A stretch of 64,000 bases of DNA, taken from Bacteroides intestinalis. Its GTDB lineage: Bacteria > Bacteroidota > Bacteroidia > Bacteroidales > Bacteroidaceae. Location of the stretch: contig NZ_CABJDN010000001.1 of the NCBI RefSeq assembly GCF_902364365.1, forward strand, positions 434,001 to 498,000. The letters run 5' to 3'. This document shows positions 18,381-28,167 of this stretch, piece after piece. The notes beneath the pieces are model-generated. The model had not been told where the DNA came from and ran no database searches. It saw only the letters and a program-made list of their open reading frames with translations. Every line of letters begins with the position of its first letter. Position 1 is the stretch's first letter. Made by a program: the position numbers and the translations under genes.

Positions 18381-19706
18381 ATGGAATTGTATCGGAGTAT
18401 AATAGAAGATTTGAAAGCGTGGAAACGCAATTCTGAAAGAAAGCCCCTTATATTAAAAGGAGCACGTCAAACCGGAAAAACCTGGATTCTTGAATATTTT
18501 GGGAGAACAGAGTTTAAGTACACGGTCAAATTTAATTTTGACAAGGATCATTCTATCCATGAGATATTTGAAACAACTAAAGAACCCTCCCGAATTATCT
18601 CACAATTGTCATTGCTCACTGATAGTCCTATTCTGCCGGGCGAAACCTTACTTATTTTCGATGAAATTCAAGAATGCAATCCTGCCCTGAACGCATTGAA
18701 GTATTTCTACGAAGATGCGTCTGAGTATGCTGTTGTAGCGGCAGGTTCTTTGTTAGGTGTGGCTTTGTCGAAGGGAGATTCATTCCCGGTAGGCAAAGTT
18801 GAGTTCTTGAATTTATATCCTCTTACATTTAAGGAGTTCCTGAAGACGATCAATGAAAAACTATACAGTTATATTGAAGAACTTACAGAAATAGCTCCTT
18901 TACCACAATTCGTTACTGACAGGCTTAGTGAACTGTATCAGCAATACTTGGTCATTGGTGGAATGCCCGCCGTAATAAACTATTTCCTCGAAAACAAAGG
19001 TATGGAAAAAGTGAAAAAGGAACAGCAAACAATACTGAATGCCTATACTCTGGATTTTTCAAAACATGCAGAGAATAAAGATATTCCCCGTATTACCCAT
19101 ATTTGGAATTCCATTCCCAGCCAGTTGGCTAAAGAGAACAGAAAGTTCCTATATAAATTGGTTAAGCCCGGTGCACGTGCCCGTGATTATGAAGACGCTT
19201 TGCTTTGGTTGGAAAGTGCCGGTTTGATTTATCGGGTATTTTGTACAACAAAACCGTTTCTTCCTTTGAAAGCCTATGATGATTTGTCAGCATTCAAAGT
19301 CTATCTATCCGATGTCGGACTGTTGCGTGAATTATCCGGGCTTCCATCTGAAATTATATTTTTGGGTAACGATGTATATACGGAATTTAAAGGAGCTATT
19401 GCTGAAAATTATGTTTTGCAGAGTTTAGTTCCTCAATATAATATTCTTCCACGATATTGGACTTCTATAGGGAAAGCTGAAGTTGATTTTGTCATTCAGT
19501 CTGGTAGTGAAATTATCCCTGTTGAGGTGAAAGCTCAAACCCGATTAGGAGGTAAAAGCTTGTCTGTTTATGATGCAAATTATCATCCGGCATGTAAGTT
19601 ACGCTATTCATTGAATAATCTAAAACAAGATGGCACGCTGATTAATATACCTTTATATCTGGCAGATTGGACAAAGAAGATTGTTAATTTTTTGACCTTG
19701 TGCTAA
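18381..19706 (+). CDS. AAA+ ATPase with DUF4143 C-terminal domain
   Basis: The 441-residue cytoplasmic protein has Walker A GARQTGKT (27-34), Walker B LLIFDEIQE (90-98), an ARFVAAGSLLG-type sensor region (YAVVAAGSLLGVAL), and a C-terminal nuclease-like DUF4143 region with EVDFVIQSGSEIIPVEVKA, which resembles the D-ExK core of PD-(D/E)XK folds. These proteins occur in many copies in Bacteroidales genomes; their role is unsettled. This one stands alone on the plus strand between two minus-strand SusCD operons, with its own promoter, and its stop codon lies inside the right boundary repeat. The family is certain. A toxin-like, DNA-related or selfish role are all possible. Confidence 0.9.
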   Translation: MELYRSIIEDLKAWKRNSERKPLILKGARQTGKTWILEYFGRTEFKYTVKFNFDKDHSIHEIFETTKEPSRIISQLSLLTDSPILPGETLLIFDEIQECNPALNALKYFYEDASEYAVVAAGSLLGVALSKGDSFPVGKVEFLNLYPLTFKEFLKTINEKLYSYIEELTEIAPLPQFVTDRLSELYQQYLVIGGMPAVINYFLENKGMEKVKKEQQTILNAYTLDFSKHAENKDIPRITHIWNSIPSQLAKENRKFLYKLVKPGARARDYEDALLWLESAGLIYRVFCTTKPFLPLKAYDDLSAFKVYLSDVGLLRELSGLPSEIIFLGNDVYTEFKGAIAENYVLQSLVPQYNILPRYWTSIGKAEVDFVIQSGSEIIPVEVKAQTRLGGKSLSVYDANYHPACKLRYSLNNLKQDGTLINIPLYLADWTKKIVNFLTLC

Positions 19707-19755
19707 TTAAATGATCATTAATTTAATGGCTATTTAATTAGTGCAAGGTCAAAAA
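19689..19755. repeat. Long hairpin spanning the ATPase stop codon
   Basis: Arms 19689-19712 and 19732-19755 pair at 22 of 24 positions (outer part TTTTTGACCTTG with its inverse). The element contains the right boundary repeat and the ATPase TAA at 19704-19706. It separates the convergent ATPase and GHL10 genes, but no U-tract follows the stem, so a normal intrinsic terminator is not evident. Confidence 0.7.
19703..19748. repeat. Right copy of the 46-bp inverted repeat bounding the SusCD/ATPase block
   Basis: This is the inverted counterpart of 11869-11914, with 42 of 46 matches; the differences are confined to the outer third. The two copies are about 7.8 kb apart and enclose exactly one SusCD operon and the ATPase gene. 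Confidence 0.8.
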
Positions 19756-19807
19756 GTATCTGCTTATGTTCTGATTTTCAAGGAATATTTTGCAGGATGA
19801 ACCTATT

Positions 19808-21250
19808 TTAATAGTTCACAGATTCCGATAAATCACTTTCTGCATTTTTCTTATCAAGTGCTGTTACGAAATAAGTTCCTTTTTCATTCAGTTTGAATGT
19901 GGTATCTTTAGTGGTCCCTATTAAGCTGGCTATTTGGTTGACACCATTATCTTTATACACTGCATAGTAAGCAGCTTGTACTCCATTCCATGATAAATTA
20001 CTTCCATTTATGCGAACATTGGTAGGAGCATTTGGCTTTTCAGTTATGGTTCTGCCTAAGTAAGGAAGTAAAACAGGACTTTTATATACATTCCTGATTA
20101 CATCCATAATCCTGACTTTATTTTCTACCAGATATTTAACGCTATACAAAACACTTCCTTTTACTTTTGGTTTTGTTTTTGCAAAGTCGAACTGTTTCTG
20201 CAGATCCTCGGACGACTGGAATTTACTACCATATGCCGGGTCACCAAATTTATAAACTCCATATCCTACTAAAAGATGATTCTCATAGATATATTGTGAC
20301 CATAAATTTAGTCTCTGGTTAAAACTACTTTCTTCCGTACCCGTAGCAAAATACAATTGTGGAATTACAACATCCACCCAGCCTTCTTTCGACCACTTTT
20401 TCACATCTGCAAACAAAGTATTGTAGTTATTATCCATATTGGCCGCAGGACTGATTGAGAAGATCACATCAGGACGAGTCTCGATAATAGTCTTTTGAAT
20501 ATTCTGGATTACTACATTTACGTTATTTCGTCTGAAATCAGCAATATTATCAAATTGCGCCTTACCATATTTTTCATATTCTGCATTATCATTCATGTTC
20601 TCAGATGCTTCTAATGCAGGATAGAAATAATCATCCATGTGAATACCATCAACATCATATTTAGTAATAATCTCCTTGACGATTTGTGTGATGCGGGTTT
20701 GCACCTCAGGTAAAGCCGGATTATAAATCCGAATCTTTTCGTAATCCTTAGTCAGTTCAGTTGGAATCTTTGGATCCAACTGAGGAAATGCCGAACCTTT
20801 ATTGGCCCGGGTAGAAATACGATAAGGATTCAACCAGGCATGGAATTGGATATCTCGTTTATGAGCTTCTTCAATAAGGAATCCCAGAACGTCATAACTT
20901 GGCTTAACTCCGGCAGTTCCTGTGATATACTTACTCCAAGACTCGTATTGCGAATCATAAAATGCATCTGCCATTCCCCGAATCTGGAAGAAGATCGCAT
21001 TCATTTTGTTTTCGACTAATAAGTTCAGATAGTCAATATACTTTTGTTTCTGAGCTGTAGCATTGTACTCCTCCATGGGCCAGTCGATACCCCAGGCTGT
21101 AGTTACCCATACTCCACGTAACTCTTTTTGAGGTAAAGTCGAAGGTGTATTTTCTTCCGGTGGCGGTATAATATCATCGTCATTGTCCTTACTACAAGAT
21201 GCGACAAATGCAATGAAAATAATCAAGGTTAGATATTTCAAATATTTCAT
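19808..21250 (-). CDS. GHL10-type family 10-like glycoside hydrolase lipoprotein (YngK-like)
   Basis: A 480-residue lipoprotein with lipobox FVASC (Cys19) followed by SKDNDDD, an acidic tail like surface-export signals of Bacteroidota lipoproteins. The GHL10/DUF187 domain (about 40-360) starts with ELRGVWVTTAWGIDWP and contains FHAWLNPYRIS, DGIHMDDYFYP with acidic residues at the active-site face of the barrel, and VDVVIPQLYFA. A C-terminal Fn3-like domain follows (about 385-475). Relatives act on glycans including, reportedly, wall-derived material. It ends the SusCD2 operon, 97 nt after the lipoprotein gene. The fold is certain; the substrate is inferred as peptidoglycan-related from its neighbours. 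Confidence 0.88.
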   Translation of the reverse strand: MKYLKYLTLIIFIAFVASCSKDNDDDIIPPPEENTPSTLPQKELRGVWVTTAWGIDWPMEEYNATAQKQKYIDYLNLLVENKMNAIFFQIRGMADAFYDSQYESWSKYITGTAGVKPSYDVLGFLIEEAHKRDIQFHAWLNPYRISTRANKGSAFPQLDPKIPTELTKDYEKIRIYNPALPEVQTRITQIVKEIITKYDVDGIHMDDYFYPALEASENMNDNAEYEKYGKAQFDNIADFRRNNVNVVIQNIQKTIIETRPDVIFSISPAANMDNNYNTLFADVKKWSKEGWVDVVIPQLYFATGTEESSFNQRLNLWSQYIYENHLLVGYGVYKFGDPAYGSKFQSSEDLQKQFDFAKTKPKVKGSVLYSVKYLVENKVRIMDVIRNVYKSPVLLPYLGRTITEKPNAPTNVRINGSNLSWNGVQAAYYAVYKDNGVNQIASLIGTTKDTTFKLNEKGTYFVTALDKKNAESDLSESVNY

Positions 21251-21270
21251 TTCTAAATTCAGAATAATGA

Positions 21271-21300
21271 AGCCGCCTAATTCTCACTCATTAGACGGCT
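21271..21300 (-). promoter_or_regulatory. Stem-loop between lipoprotein and GHL10 genes
   Basis: AGCCGCCTAAT and ATTAGACGGCT pair with one mismatch around an 8-nt loop. On the minus strand the stem is followed by a weak T-rich run (TTCATTATTC). It could be a leaky terminator or a processing or stability element that lowers GHL10 expression. Confidence 0.45.
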
Positions 21301-21347
21301 CCTATGTTAATACTATAATTTATTTGATTAAAAAACGAAGATAGTTA

Positions 21348-22760
21348 TTAATCTTCTTCCTCTTGTTTGATAGGAAATTCACAGATTACAAATCCAGAAT
21401 CTGTACGCGAGCCGAAAATGCAGAGTTTAGCATCCTTTCCATTTTCATCTTTCTCTATAAGATAATCTGTTTGTGCAAGAGCTGCTCCATTACCGCTTCC
21501 ACCCAAGATGAATTTATAATCAGGATTATGATTATCTCCTTCATCAAACTTCTGCATTGCTTCAGCCACTGTACTTCCCTTGGTCAGATTGTAAACAACT
21601 AAGGAAGGAGTTGCTTTGGACGCGCTTCCTTGTCCGGCACTACAAACTATCAGATAACGTTCCTCATTAAAGGTAAATATCCTGGGGGCAACCGCTTCTG
21701 TTTCCAAGTTCGATTTGTTCATTGCATATTTACTTCCAAGAGATTCATCAACCAATGTAACAGGCAATCTTACTCCTGCCCATACATACTGGTCTGTATC
21801 TTCTATCCTATATACATTGGTGACCATAGTTGCATCAGCGCTTGAAGTCAGTACTTTCGGTTCGCCTATTGTCTTATGATTGCTAACGGTCAGTCTCAAA
21901 AATTTAGTAGATGCATTATCTCCAAAGAAAATAAATCCATTGCCGTTTTTATCAATGTTGACTGATATGTTATCCCCATGCCTGTTTCCAGCTCCAGGAA
22001 TATCCGATACTTTGATATCGGCAATAACTTCAGGCTTAGAAGTCGGTGTATCCCAATAATAAATCTTCAATGGTGATGCTTGAGAACCTGATAGCGATGC
22101 AATATATACATGTCCGTTTGCCAATGCTCCCATATTGTAAGAGAAAGTCCCCCCCGTTACACCTGTAAGATCTAACATTATAGGTTTAGTTTCTCCTTTC
22201 TTTAGGTCAGATACCTTAAGAAGATGAGGAGCGGTCTTTCTGCTGACAATCAATACATGCTCGCCATCATAAGAAGCACATCTTGTCAGTTGGCTCCCAT
22301 AATCAGAATAAATATTATCTCCGGAGAAATCATATACTGTAGGCTTCTCAAAATCAGCTCCGTATACCGGAATTCTTTTTCTGACTCTTATAAAATATTC
22401 TTTGTATCTCTTTTGATTTACTATCCGAAGAACCAAAGTCTTAGAAGCTGTTTCTTCATCCATAGAAAAATCCAATACCGAATTTTGAAGAGTAGCTCCA
22501 TCAGAAAGCTTCGCGTCCAGATTAAGAGCAGAGAAGTTCGTTGTCATATCCAAGCGGGGGAAATTGATGATTTTATTGTCTTCATCAATAGTTCCTTCTA
22601 CAACTGTATTGCCATCTGCACCTGCATTGGTTATTTTGATAGAAAGAAGTTCGGTATCATAAGGTGCTATATGGCTTTTCGGATAATCCTCATCGCAGGA
22701 TACCAGACTAAGTCCCAGCAATACAGCCAAAAATCCTATATTTCTTATTAATTTATACAT
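21348..22760 (-). CDS. DUF4623-like beta-propeller lipoprotein with N-terminal DUF5018-like Ig domain
   Basis: A 470-residue lipoprotein (lipobox SLVSC, Cys22, followed by DEDYPKS). Residues about 38-128 look like an Ig-like DUF5018-type domain (LLSIKITNAG, KTLVLRIVNQKRYKEYFIRV). The rest has propeller-like repeats such as YASFNMG-type GTFSYNMGALANGHVYIAS and RHGDNISVNIDKNGNGFIFF. No catalytic motif is evident. Following SusC and SusD by 52 nt, it is probably a surface glycan-binding protein that works with them. Family names are given from pattern memory and are moderately sure. Confidence 0.75.
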   Translation of the reverse strand: MYKLIRNIGFLAVLLGLSLVSCDEDYPKSHIAPYDTELLSIKITNAGADGNTVVEGTIDEDNKIINFPRLDMTTNFSALNLDAKLSDGATLQNSVLDFSMDEETASKTLVLRIVNQKRYKEYFIRVRKRIPVYGADFEKPTVYDFSGDNIYSDYGSQLTRCASYDGEHVLIVSRKTAPHLLKVSDLKKGETKPIMLDLTGVTGGTFSYNMGALANGHVYIASLSGSQASPLKIYYWDTPTSKPEVIADIKVSDIPGAGNRHGDNISVNIDKNGNGFIFFGDNASTKFLRLTVSNHKTIGEPKVLTSSADATMVTNVYRIEDTDQYVWAGVRLPVTLVDESLGSKYAMNKSNLETEAVAPRIFTFNEERYLIVCSAGQGSASKATPSLVVYNLTKGSTVAEAMQKFDEGDNHNPDYKFILGGSGNGAALAQTDYLIEKDENGKDAKLCIFGSRTDSGFVICEFPIKQEEED

Positions 22761-22812
22761 AATCTCATGTTTTAGTTTAAAATAATTTCCATGATTTCAT
22801 TGATTCATGTTG

Positions 22813-24675
22813 TCAATTGATGCCTGTTGGCCAACCTTCAGTCTGAGTCAAAGTATATCCCTTATTTTTATAATCTGAAATTTGATTCGTACCAATAGGA
22901 GAAAGATACGGATTAACATTAGGAACGTTCAGGAACGGCAGTCTACCCTGATTTTGTGTAGGATAGAAGAAACCATTCATTTTAGCGGCATTAGTTCCAT
23001 CATATACTATAAAGCTGCCGTCTTTGGCCATTACTCTGAGCTTTCCTTTATTCTCATCCTTCAATTCACTTTTTACTTCATTGTTGAAATTAACCCAGGT
23101 ACCAATCAGCAAATCTTCATTCTTATCGGTATCCATGTATTCCAGCTTTTTCCAACGTCTCAAGTCAATGATACGTGAGAATTCAAAAGCAAATTCCATT
23201 CTTCTTTCCCGTCTGATCTCCCAAAGTAATGCCGGCACAGTAGGATCTCTATGAGGATCTTGTGGAAGTGCGTCCAGCTTCATTTCAGCTGTCATTGTTA
23301 CTCCTAAAGCTTTGGCTTCATCTGCCACCGGTCTTTTGCGAATCAGATTGATAGATATATCTATATCAGACTGAGAGACCTCTGCACCACCCAATGTTGC
23401 AAGTTCAGCTTTCGCTTCAATCCAGTTTAACAGGACTTCAGCATAACGCAATACCGGATACCCGGTTACGTTTTTCTCGCTTTGGAATTCTGCAGCCGGA
23501 GAACCACCACTTTCAATATAACTCAGTCCACTTCGTGGAATAAACTTCGTTACATATAAATAGCTACTCTTGGATCTTGGGGTGGGTTTAGTATAGAAGC
23601 TGGCTTCAAAACGAGAATCTCTTGTTTTAATCAGATTGCTAAGAGTGAAATCATCTACATTCTCCAAAGAAGAAGTCTGCCAATCCTTACCATCTGTACA
23701 GATGAACGCTTTAATCAAATCCAGGTTTGGACCAACATCAGTAGGGTCATTCATATTACAAGTCGATGCAATGGAATGCGTAACGTTTTGACCTGCGTCA
23801 TATTTTCTATATAAAATGCAATCCTTGCTGTTGGTTAAGTCAGTAGAACCGAATAATTTGCGGAAATCTTCAACAATACCATATTTACCACTATTCATAA
23901 CCATCTCTGCCGCAGCAACAGCTTGGTCGAAGAACTTTTTAGCCCGTTCGTTATTTTTATAATAATATTTCTGCCAGCTTGCCTCAAACAGAGCCCATCT
24001 TGAAACCATGGCGGCTACTACGTAACGATTCACATATTGACCTCCATCATTCAAACGAACGTTCTGTAATGCATACTCAAAATCGTTGTAAACTGCATCC
24101 ATAACCTCGTTTCTCGGAGTGCGGTCTTTGTATAAGCCATCCTTATCCGTATTCTGAACTTCTGTGTCGTAATAAGGAACATCGCCAAAAACATTTACCA
24201 GACGAGCATATTCCAGTGCTCTGAAGAAGCGTCCAACACCTGTCCAATGGTTATATTGTTCGTCTGTCAATATTTCAGGCATCAGATTAGTGATGCGGTC
24301 AATCATAACATTTGCTTTTCTAACCCAGGCAAAATTCCATGTAGGACCGGTAAATTCACTTTGCCACATCATGTCCAGGCTTGTACTTCCTTTAGATGTA
24401 GGAACTGTACGCCCAAACTGTGTTTGAGTGGACATCCTCACTGCATCGTCATTAAATGTATAATTGGCGTTAGGAGCATAAGTCGTTGTATACTTTAATC
24501 CATACCCCACAAAGAAGTTTGTGTAAAAAGCATTAGCATATAGACGTACTCTATCTTCGTTGGTCCAATATGCATCATCCTCAGCCGTAGTCAATGACGG
24601 GCGGTCGAGCACATCATTACAGTTCGTAAACAATAAAACGACACCGGCTAAAATTATAAATATTTTTAATTTCAT
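22813..24675 (-). CDS. RagB/SusD nutrient-binding outer-membrane lipoprotein, copy 2
   Basis: The 620-residue lipoprotein has lipobox LFTNC (Cys19), then NDVLDRPSLTTAEDDAYWTN, the standard RagB/SusD opening. The C-terminal half has the conserved PVLRYAEVLLNWIEAKAEL and LLWEIRRERRMEFAFE followed by DLRRW, and it ends with a YLSPIGTNQI-type segment. It lies 12 nt after SusC2. It should cap the SusC2 channel and bind the same ligand. The operon also carries a GHL10 enzyme. Confidence 0.94.
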   Translation of the reverse strand: MKLKIFIILAGVVLLFTNCNDVLDRPSLTTAEDDAYWTNEDRVRLYANAFYTNFFVGYGLKYTTTYAPNANYTFNDDAVRMSTQTQFGRTVPTSKGSTSLDMMWQSEFTGPTWNFAWVRKANVMIDRITNLMPEILTDEQYNHWTGVGRFFRALEYARLVNVFGDVPYYDTEVQNTDKDGLYKDRTPRNEVMDAVYNDFEYALQNVRLNDGGQYVNRYVVAAMVSRWALFEASWQKYYYKNNERAKKFFDQAVAAAEMVMNSGKYGIVEDFRKLFGSTDLTNSKDCILYRKYDAGQNVTHSIASTCNMNDPTDVGPNLDLIKAFICTDGKDWQTSSLENVDDFTLSNLIKTRDSRFEASFYTKPTPRSKSSYLYVTKFIPRSGLSYIESGGSPAAEFQSEKNVTGYPVLRYAEVLLNWIEAKAELATLGGAEVSQSDIDISINLIRKRPVADEAKALGVTMTAEMKLDALPQDPHRDPTVPALLWEIRRERRMEFAFEFSRIIDLRRWKKLEYMDTDKNEDLLIGTWVNFNNEVKSELKDENKGKLRVMAKDGSFIVYDGTNAAKMNGFFYPTQNQGRLPFLNVPNVNPYLSPIGTNQISDYKNKGYTLTQTEGWPTGIN

Positions 24676-24687
24676 AATGATTCTATT

Positions 24688-27600
24688 TTAGAAGGTTAAT
24701 TGAACACCACATGACAAACTTTTGAATACCGGTGTACCGGTACCTGTACGTCCAAGATTATAGTTGGTGGAGAACATAGAATATCCTGATATAGCTTCCG
24801 GATCAATAGGTAATCCTCTCAGGTTATCAAATGTAAAGAAGTTCTCCAATGACATATAGACTCTCGCTTTGCTGATGTATATCTTAGATAAGATATTTGT
24901 CGGAACGGTATATCCCAATGTTATATTCTTGATTCTTAAATAAGACATATCCAGTAGATAGCGGGATTGTTTCTGCATAGCAAATCCAGTATTGCTGCCA
25001 CCTAAGTCCCATGCTCTGGGATAGAAAGCGTTGGTGCGTTCTTCTGTCCAATAGTCTGTTGTAAAAGTTTTAGGCAGTGCACCTTCCTTAGCATTATACC
25101 CAGGAATTGCTAACTGACCGTTACCCCAAATCTTGCGTTTTCCAATACCTTGGAAGTAGATAGAAAAGTCAAAACCTTTATAGTCAGCACCCAATCTGAA
25201 ACTGTATTCATAACGAGGAGTGGTATTACCGATAACAGTTTGGTCACCCGGATTACCATTTGTACTGGTTCCCGGAGTGATGTAACCATCACCATCAAGA
25301 TCTACAAATTTGGTATCACCAGGAGAGAATATTAGCTTATTTCCATCTTCATAATGCACCTGATAAACCGGATACTCTGAAGATTGTTTATAGGTGGTAC
25401 GGGCTGTTCCGTTATAAATAACGATAATCTTTTCAATCTGGCCGTCTGCTCCATATATAAAATCTTCTTTTTGGAATAATCTGTCAGTTACAAAACCATA
25501 AATATCACCATAGCGTCTTCCGGTCGAGTAGGTAGTTCCCAAACTACGATCTTCCCACGGAGTCAAGTAGTCGGCACCTCTTGTGATAAAAGTAGAAGCG
25601 TCTGAAATAGAAGCTGTTGCATTAATGCCCAATCCGTTGGCAAAACGATGGTTGAAGTCAGCTGACAATTCCCAACCCTTGGTTCTCAAACTGCCATAGT
25701 TGCCACTGGGGGCAGCTGCACCAAGAGTCACCGGTAAGCTTTCACCAGGAATAATCATGTTCTTCGTATCACGTTGGAACCAGTCGAAAGTTACTCCGAA
25801 CTTGTTGTTAAAGAACCTGAGGTCGACACCGAAATCCAGTGTTTCGATTTGCTGCCAGCTAATATCGCTGTCCACCAATGATGGAGTACCGAACATAGGT
25901 GTTTTATTTCCACTTCCATCCAGCCATGATGATTGACCATCTGACAATATGGATTTATACAGAGTGTTTGAAACAGATTGGTCACCAATACTACCCCATG
26001 AAGCTCTGAATTTACCGAAGCTTAAGATATTATTAATAGGTGCCATAAACTTTTCATTGGTAAATACCCAGCCGGCAGAGAAAGAAGGGAACCACTTCCA
26101 ACGCAGATGCTTTGGGAACTTGGATGAACCATCCCTACGTATATTTGCTTCAACAAAATATCTATCTTCAAAAGAATAGTTAAGACGGCCAAAAAAGCCT
26201 AACTGTGCTTCCCAGTTCCGGTTTCCTTCAATAAATTGATCTCCGGATGCCAATGGGAATTGCGGATTTGTCAAATCAATCAGATTTGTTTTCCAACCTT
26301 TATATGAACTCCATTTATTGGTAACCCTGTTCATACCTGCCATAAACTTGAATGCATGTTGCTTTTCTGAGCCCAGTAATAAGTTGTAAGTGGTATAAAT
26401 GTTGAAAGTATTGTTATCAATAGATTTACTGTTATTGCCTACCTGACTGGCACTTGGACCGGAACTGTTATAGTATTTGTTCACGGGGAAGCGATATGCA
26501 GGCATACCACCGGTGTCTACTCTCTCTCCTTGTTCGTTAACAAATACCTGACTGCCGTTTTCCATCCAGGCAGTGGGAGCATACCACATTTCACCAGCCT
26601 CATATTGCATTACGGATGAATTCGTTTCAGTAGTTTGTCTGTCATATGTATAGTCAAACTTGACATCCCAATTTTTGGTTAAATTCAGTGTGAAACCTAA
26701 ATTGATATTGTAGTATTTATTTTGCAGATTATCCGTATTGGCAGCTGCCATTTCGTAAGTGGGTTCTTTTAACGGATTGCCATTTTCAGTTACCCCCATA
26801 GGCATTAGCGGACTCCAGCGATAAAGATATAACCATGGGTCAGCGGTTGTATTTCCAATTCCCGGATAGCGTTTGTTGCGATCTGAATAGATTGAACTTG
26901 CTCTTACGGTAATATACTTATTGATTTCTGAAGTAACACTCACCGAAGCATTGTATCGCTTGAAGTCATCTTTCTTAGCCGTTTTTGACATACCGCTCTG
27001 ATCCAGATAACCTAATCCGATATTGTAGCTGGTCTTGCCACTCTTACCATTAACAGACAAGTTATGGGTCATTGTCGGTGTCCAATTTTTAATCATGGCT
27101 TTAGCACCGTCATAAAGTCTATATCCATATTTGTCTTTTCCGTCATAGTACCAATCGCGACCATACACTACCGGGTCATTCCATTTTACTTTTCCACCAT
27201 ACAGGTTTTGCCATTCAATGGCCTTTTCCAGGCTTTCAGGACTAATACGCCAGAAACCGCCGGCTGGCATTGGCTCTCTTCTGTTTGTTTGCGCATCCAG
27301 TGTATATTGTAAGGCTTCTATACCGCCAATCTCAATTTTCTTAGCAGGGTCTTGCCAAGAAAAGTTATTCGAATAACTTATTTCAAATTTATCACTTTGT
27401 GCTCCTGATTTTGTGGTTATTAGGATTACACCAAATGCAGCTTTAGAACCATAGATAGAAGATGAAGCTGCATCTTTCAAAACAGAAATAGATTGAACAT
27501 CATTAGGATTTACCATCTGGATACTTGGGATTTCCACGTTGTCCAATAAGATGAGTGGTGTATTGTTTCCTGAAATAGAGCCAACTTGACCACGAATTTT

Positions 27601-28167
27601 AATCAAAGGGTCTGAGCCTACTTCACCAGTTGGGATTGTGATATTAACTCCCGCTACCGCACCTTGTAATCCACGACCAATATCAGCGATAGGACGGCTG
27701 TCTAATGTCTTATTTACATCGACTGTTGCTACTGCTCCTGTCAGGTTAGCTTTCTTTTGTGTACCGTAACCTACCACTACTACTTCTTGCAGCAATTCAC
27801 TATCTTCTTTCAGAATAATTTTCATAGTTCTTGCAGCTTTCACTTCTTGAGTCTGGTAGCCTATGTATGAAATCTTTAAGGTAGCACCTGGCTTTACAGT
27901 CAGTGTAAATTTACCATTAATATCCGTAATACCACCATTTGTAGTTCCTTTCTCTATAATACTGGCTCCAATAACCGGTTCACCGTTGGCATCTACAACC
28001 AAGCCGTTAATCGTTTGAGTTTGTAGTTGCTCTGTCACTTCCAAAGAGCTGTCGGAGGCAATCTGAGTAGCTAGTACATTTCCACTGTTCAAAAACAGCG
28101 TACCGATAGCTACTGCCATGAGGAGTTTACTATGCGTTAATCCTCGTTTTTTGCGATCTTCATTCAT
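24688..28167 (-). CDS. SusC/RagA TonB-dependent transporter, copy 2
   Basis: The 1159-residue transporter starts MNEDRKKRGLTHSKLLMA, nearly identical to the other two SusC proteins in the window. Order: signal peptide, CarboxypepD_reg-like domain (INGLVVDANGEPVIGASIIE), the linker VVVVGYGTQKKANLTGAV, plug with IYGSKAAFGVILITTKSG, then the barrel to a C-terminal strand CGVQLTF. It is the first gene of an operon with SusD, a propeller lipoprotein and a GHL10 glycosidase. It is divergent from the MurK-type kinase gene, so the pair may serve uptake and activation of the same sugar. The length is on the high side for SusC. Confidence 0.95.
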   Translation of the reverse strand: MNEDRKKRGLTHSKLLMAVAIGTLFLNSGNVLATQIASDSSLEVTEQLQTQTINGLVVDANGEPVIGASIIEKGTTNGGITDINGKFTLTVKPGATLKISYIGYQTQEVKAARTMKIILKEDSELLQEVVVVGYGTQKKANLTGAVATVDVNKTLDSRPIADIGRGLQGAVAGVNITIPTGEVGSDPLIKIRGQVGSISGNNTPLILLDNVEIPSIQMVNPNDVQSISVLKDAASSSIYGSKAAFGVILITTKSGAQSDKFEISYSNNFSWQDPAKKIEIGGIEALQYTLDAQTNRREPMPAGGFWRISPESLEKAIEWQNLYGGKVKWNDPVVYGRDWYYDGKDKYGYRLYDGAKAMIKNWTPTMTHNLSVNGKSGKTSYNIGLGYLDQSGMSKTAKKDDFKRYNASVSVTSEINKYITVRASSIYSDRNKRYPGIGNTTADPWLYLYRWSPLMPMGVTENGNPLKEPTYEMAAANTDNLQNKYYNINLGFTLNLTKNWDVKFDYTYDRQTTETNSSVMQYEAGEMWYAPTAWMENGSQVFVNEQGERVDTGGMPAYRFPVNKYYNSSGPSASQVGNNSKSIDNNTFNIYTTYNLLLGSEKQHAFKFMAGMNRVTNKWSSYKGWKTNLIDLTNPQFPLASGDQFIEGNRNWEAQLGFFGRLNYSFEDRYFVEANIRRDGSSKFPKHLRWKWFPSFSAGWVFTNEKFMAPINNILSFGKFRASWGSIGDQSVSNTLYKSILSDGQSSWLDGSGNKTPMFGTPSLVDSDISWQQIETLDFGVDLRFFNNKFGVTFDWFQRDTKNMIIPGESLPVTLGAAAPSGNYGSLRTKGWELSADFNHRFANGLGINATASISDASTFITRGADYLTPWEDRSLGTTYSTGRRYGDIYGFVTDRLFQKEDFIYGADGQIEKIIVIYNGTARTTYKQSSEYPVYQVHYEDGNKLIFSPGDTKFVDLDGDGYITPGTSTNGNPGDQTVIGNTTPRYEYSFRLGADYKGFDFSIYFQGIGKRKIWGNGQLAIPGYNAKEGALPKTFTTDYWTEERTNAFYPRAWDLGGSNTGFAMQKQSRYLLDMSYLRIKNITLGYTVPTNILSKIYISKARVYMSLENFFTFDNLRGLPIDPEAISGYSMFSTNYNLGRTGTGTPVFKSLSCGVQLTF

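Noticed and set aside
18381..19706. Transposase or integrase for the repeat-bounded block
   Set aside because: The protein is a AAA+ ATPase with DUF4143; no DDE, tyrosine or serine recombinase motif is present, so a transposition role is not claimed.
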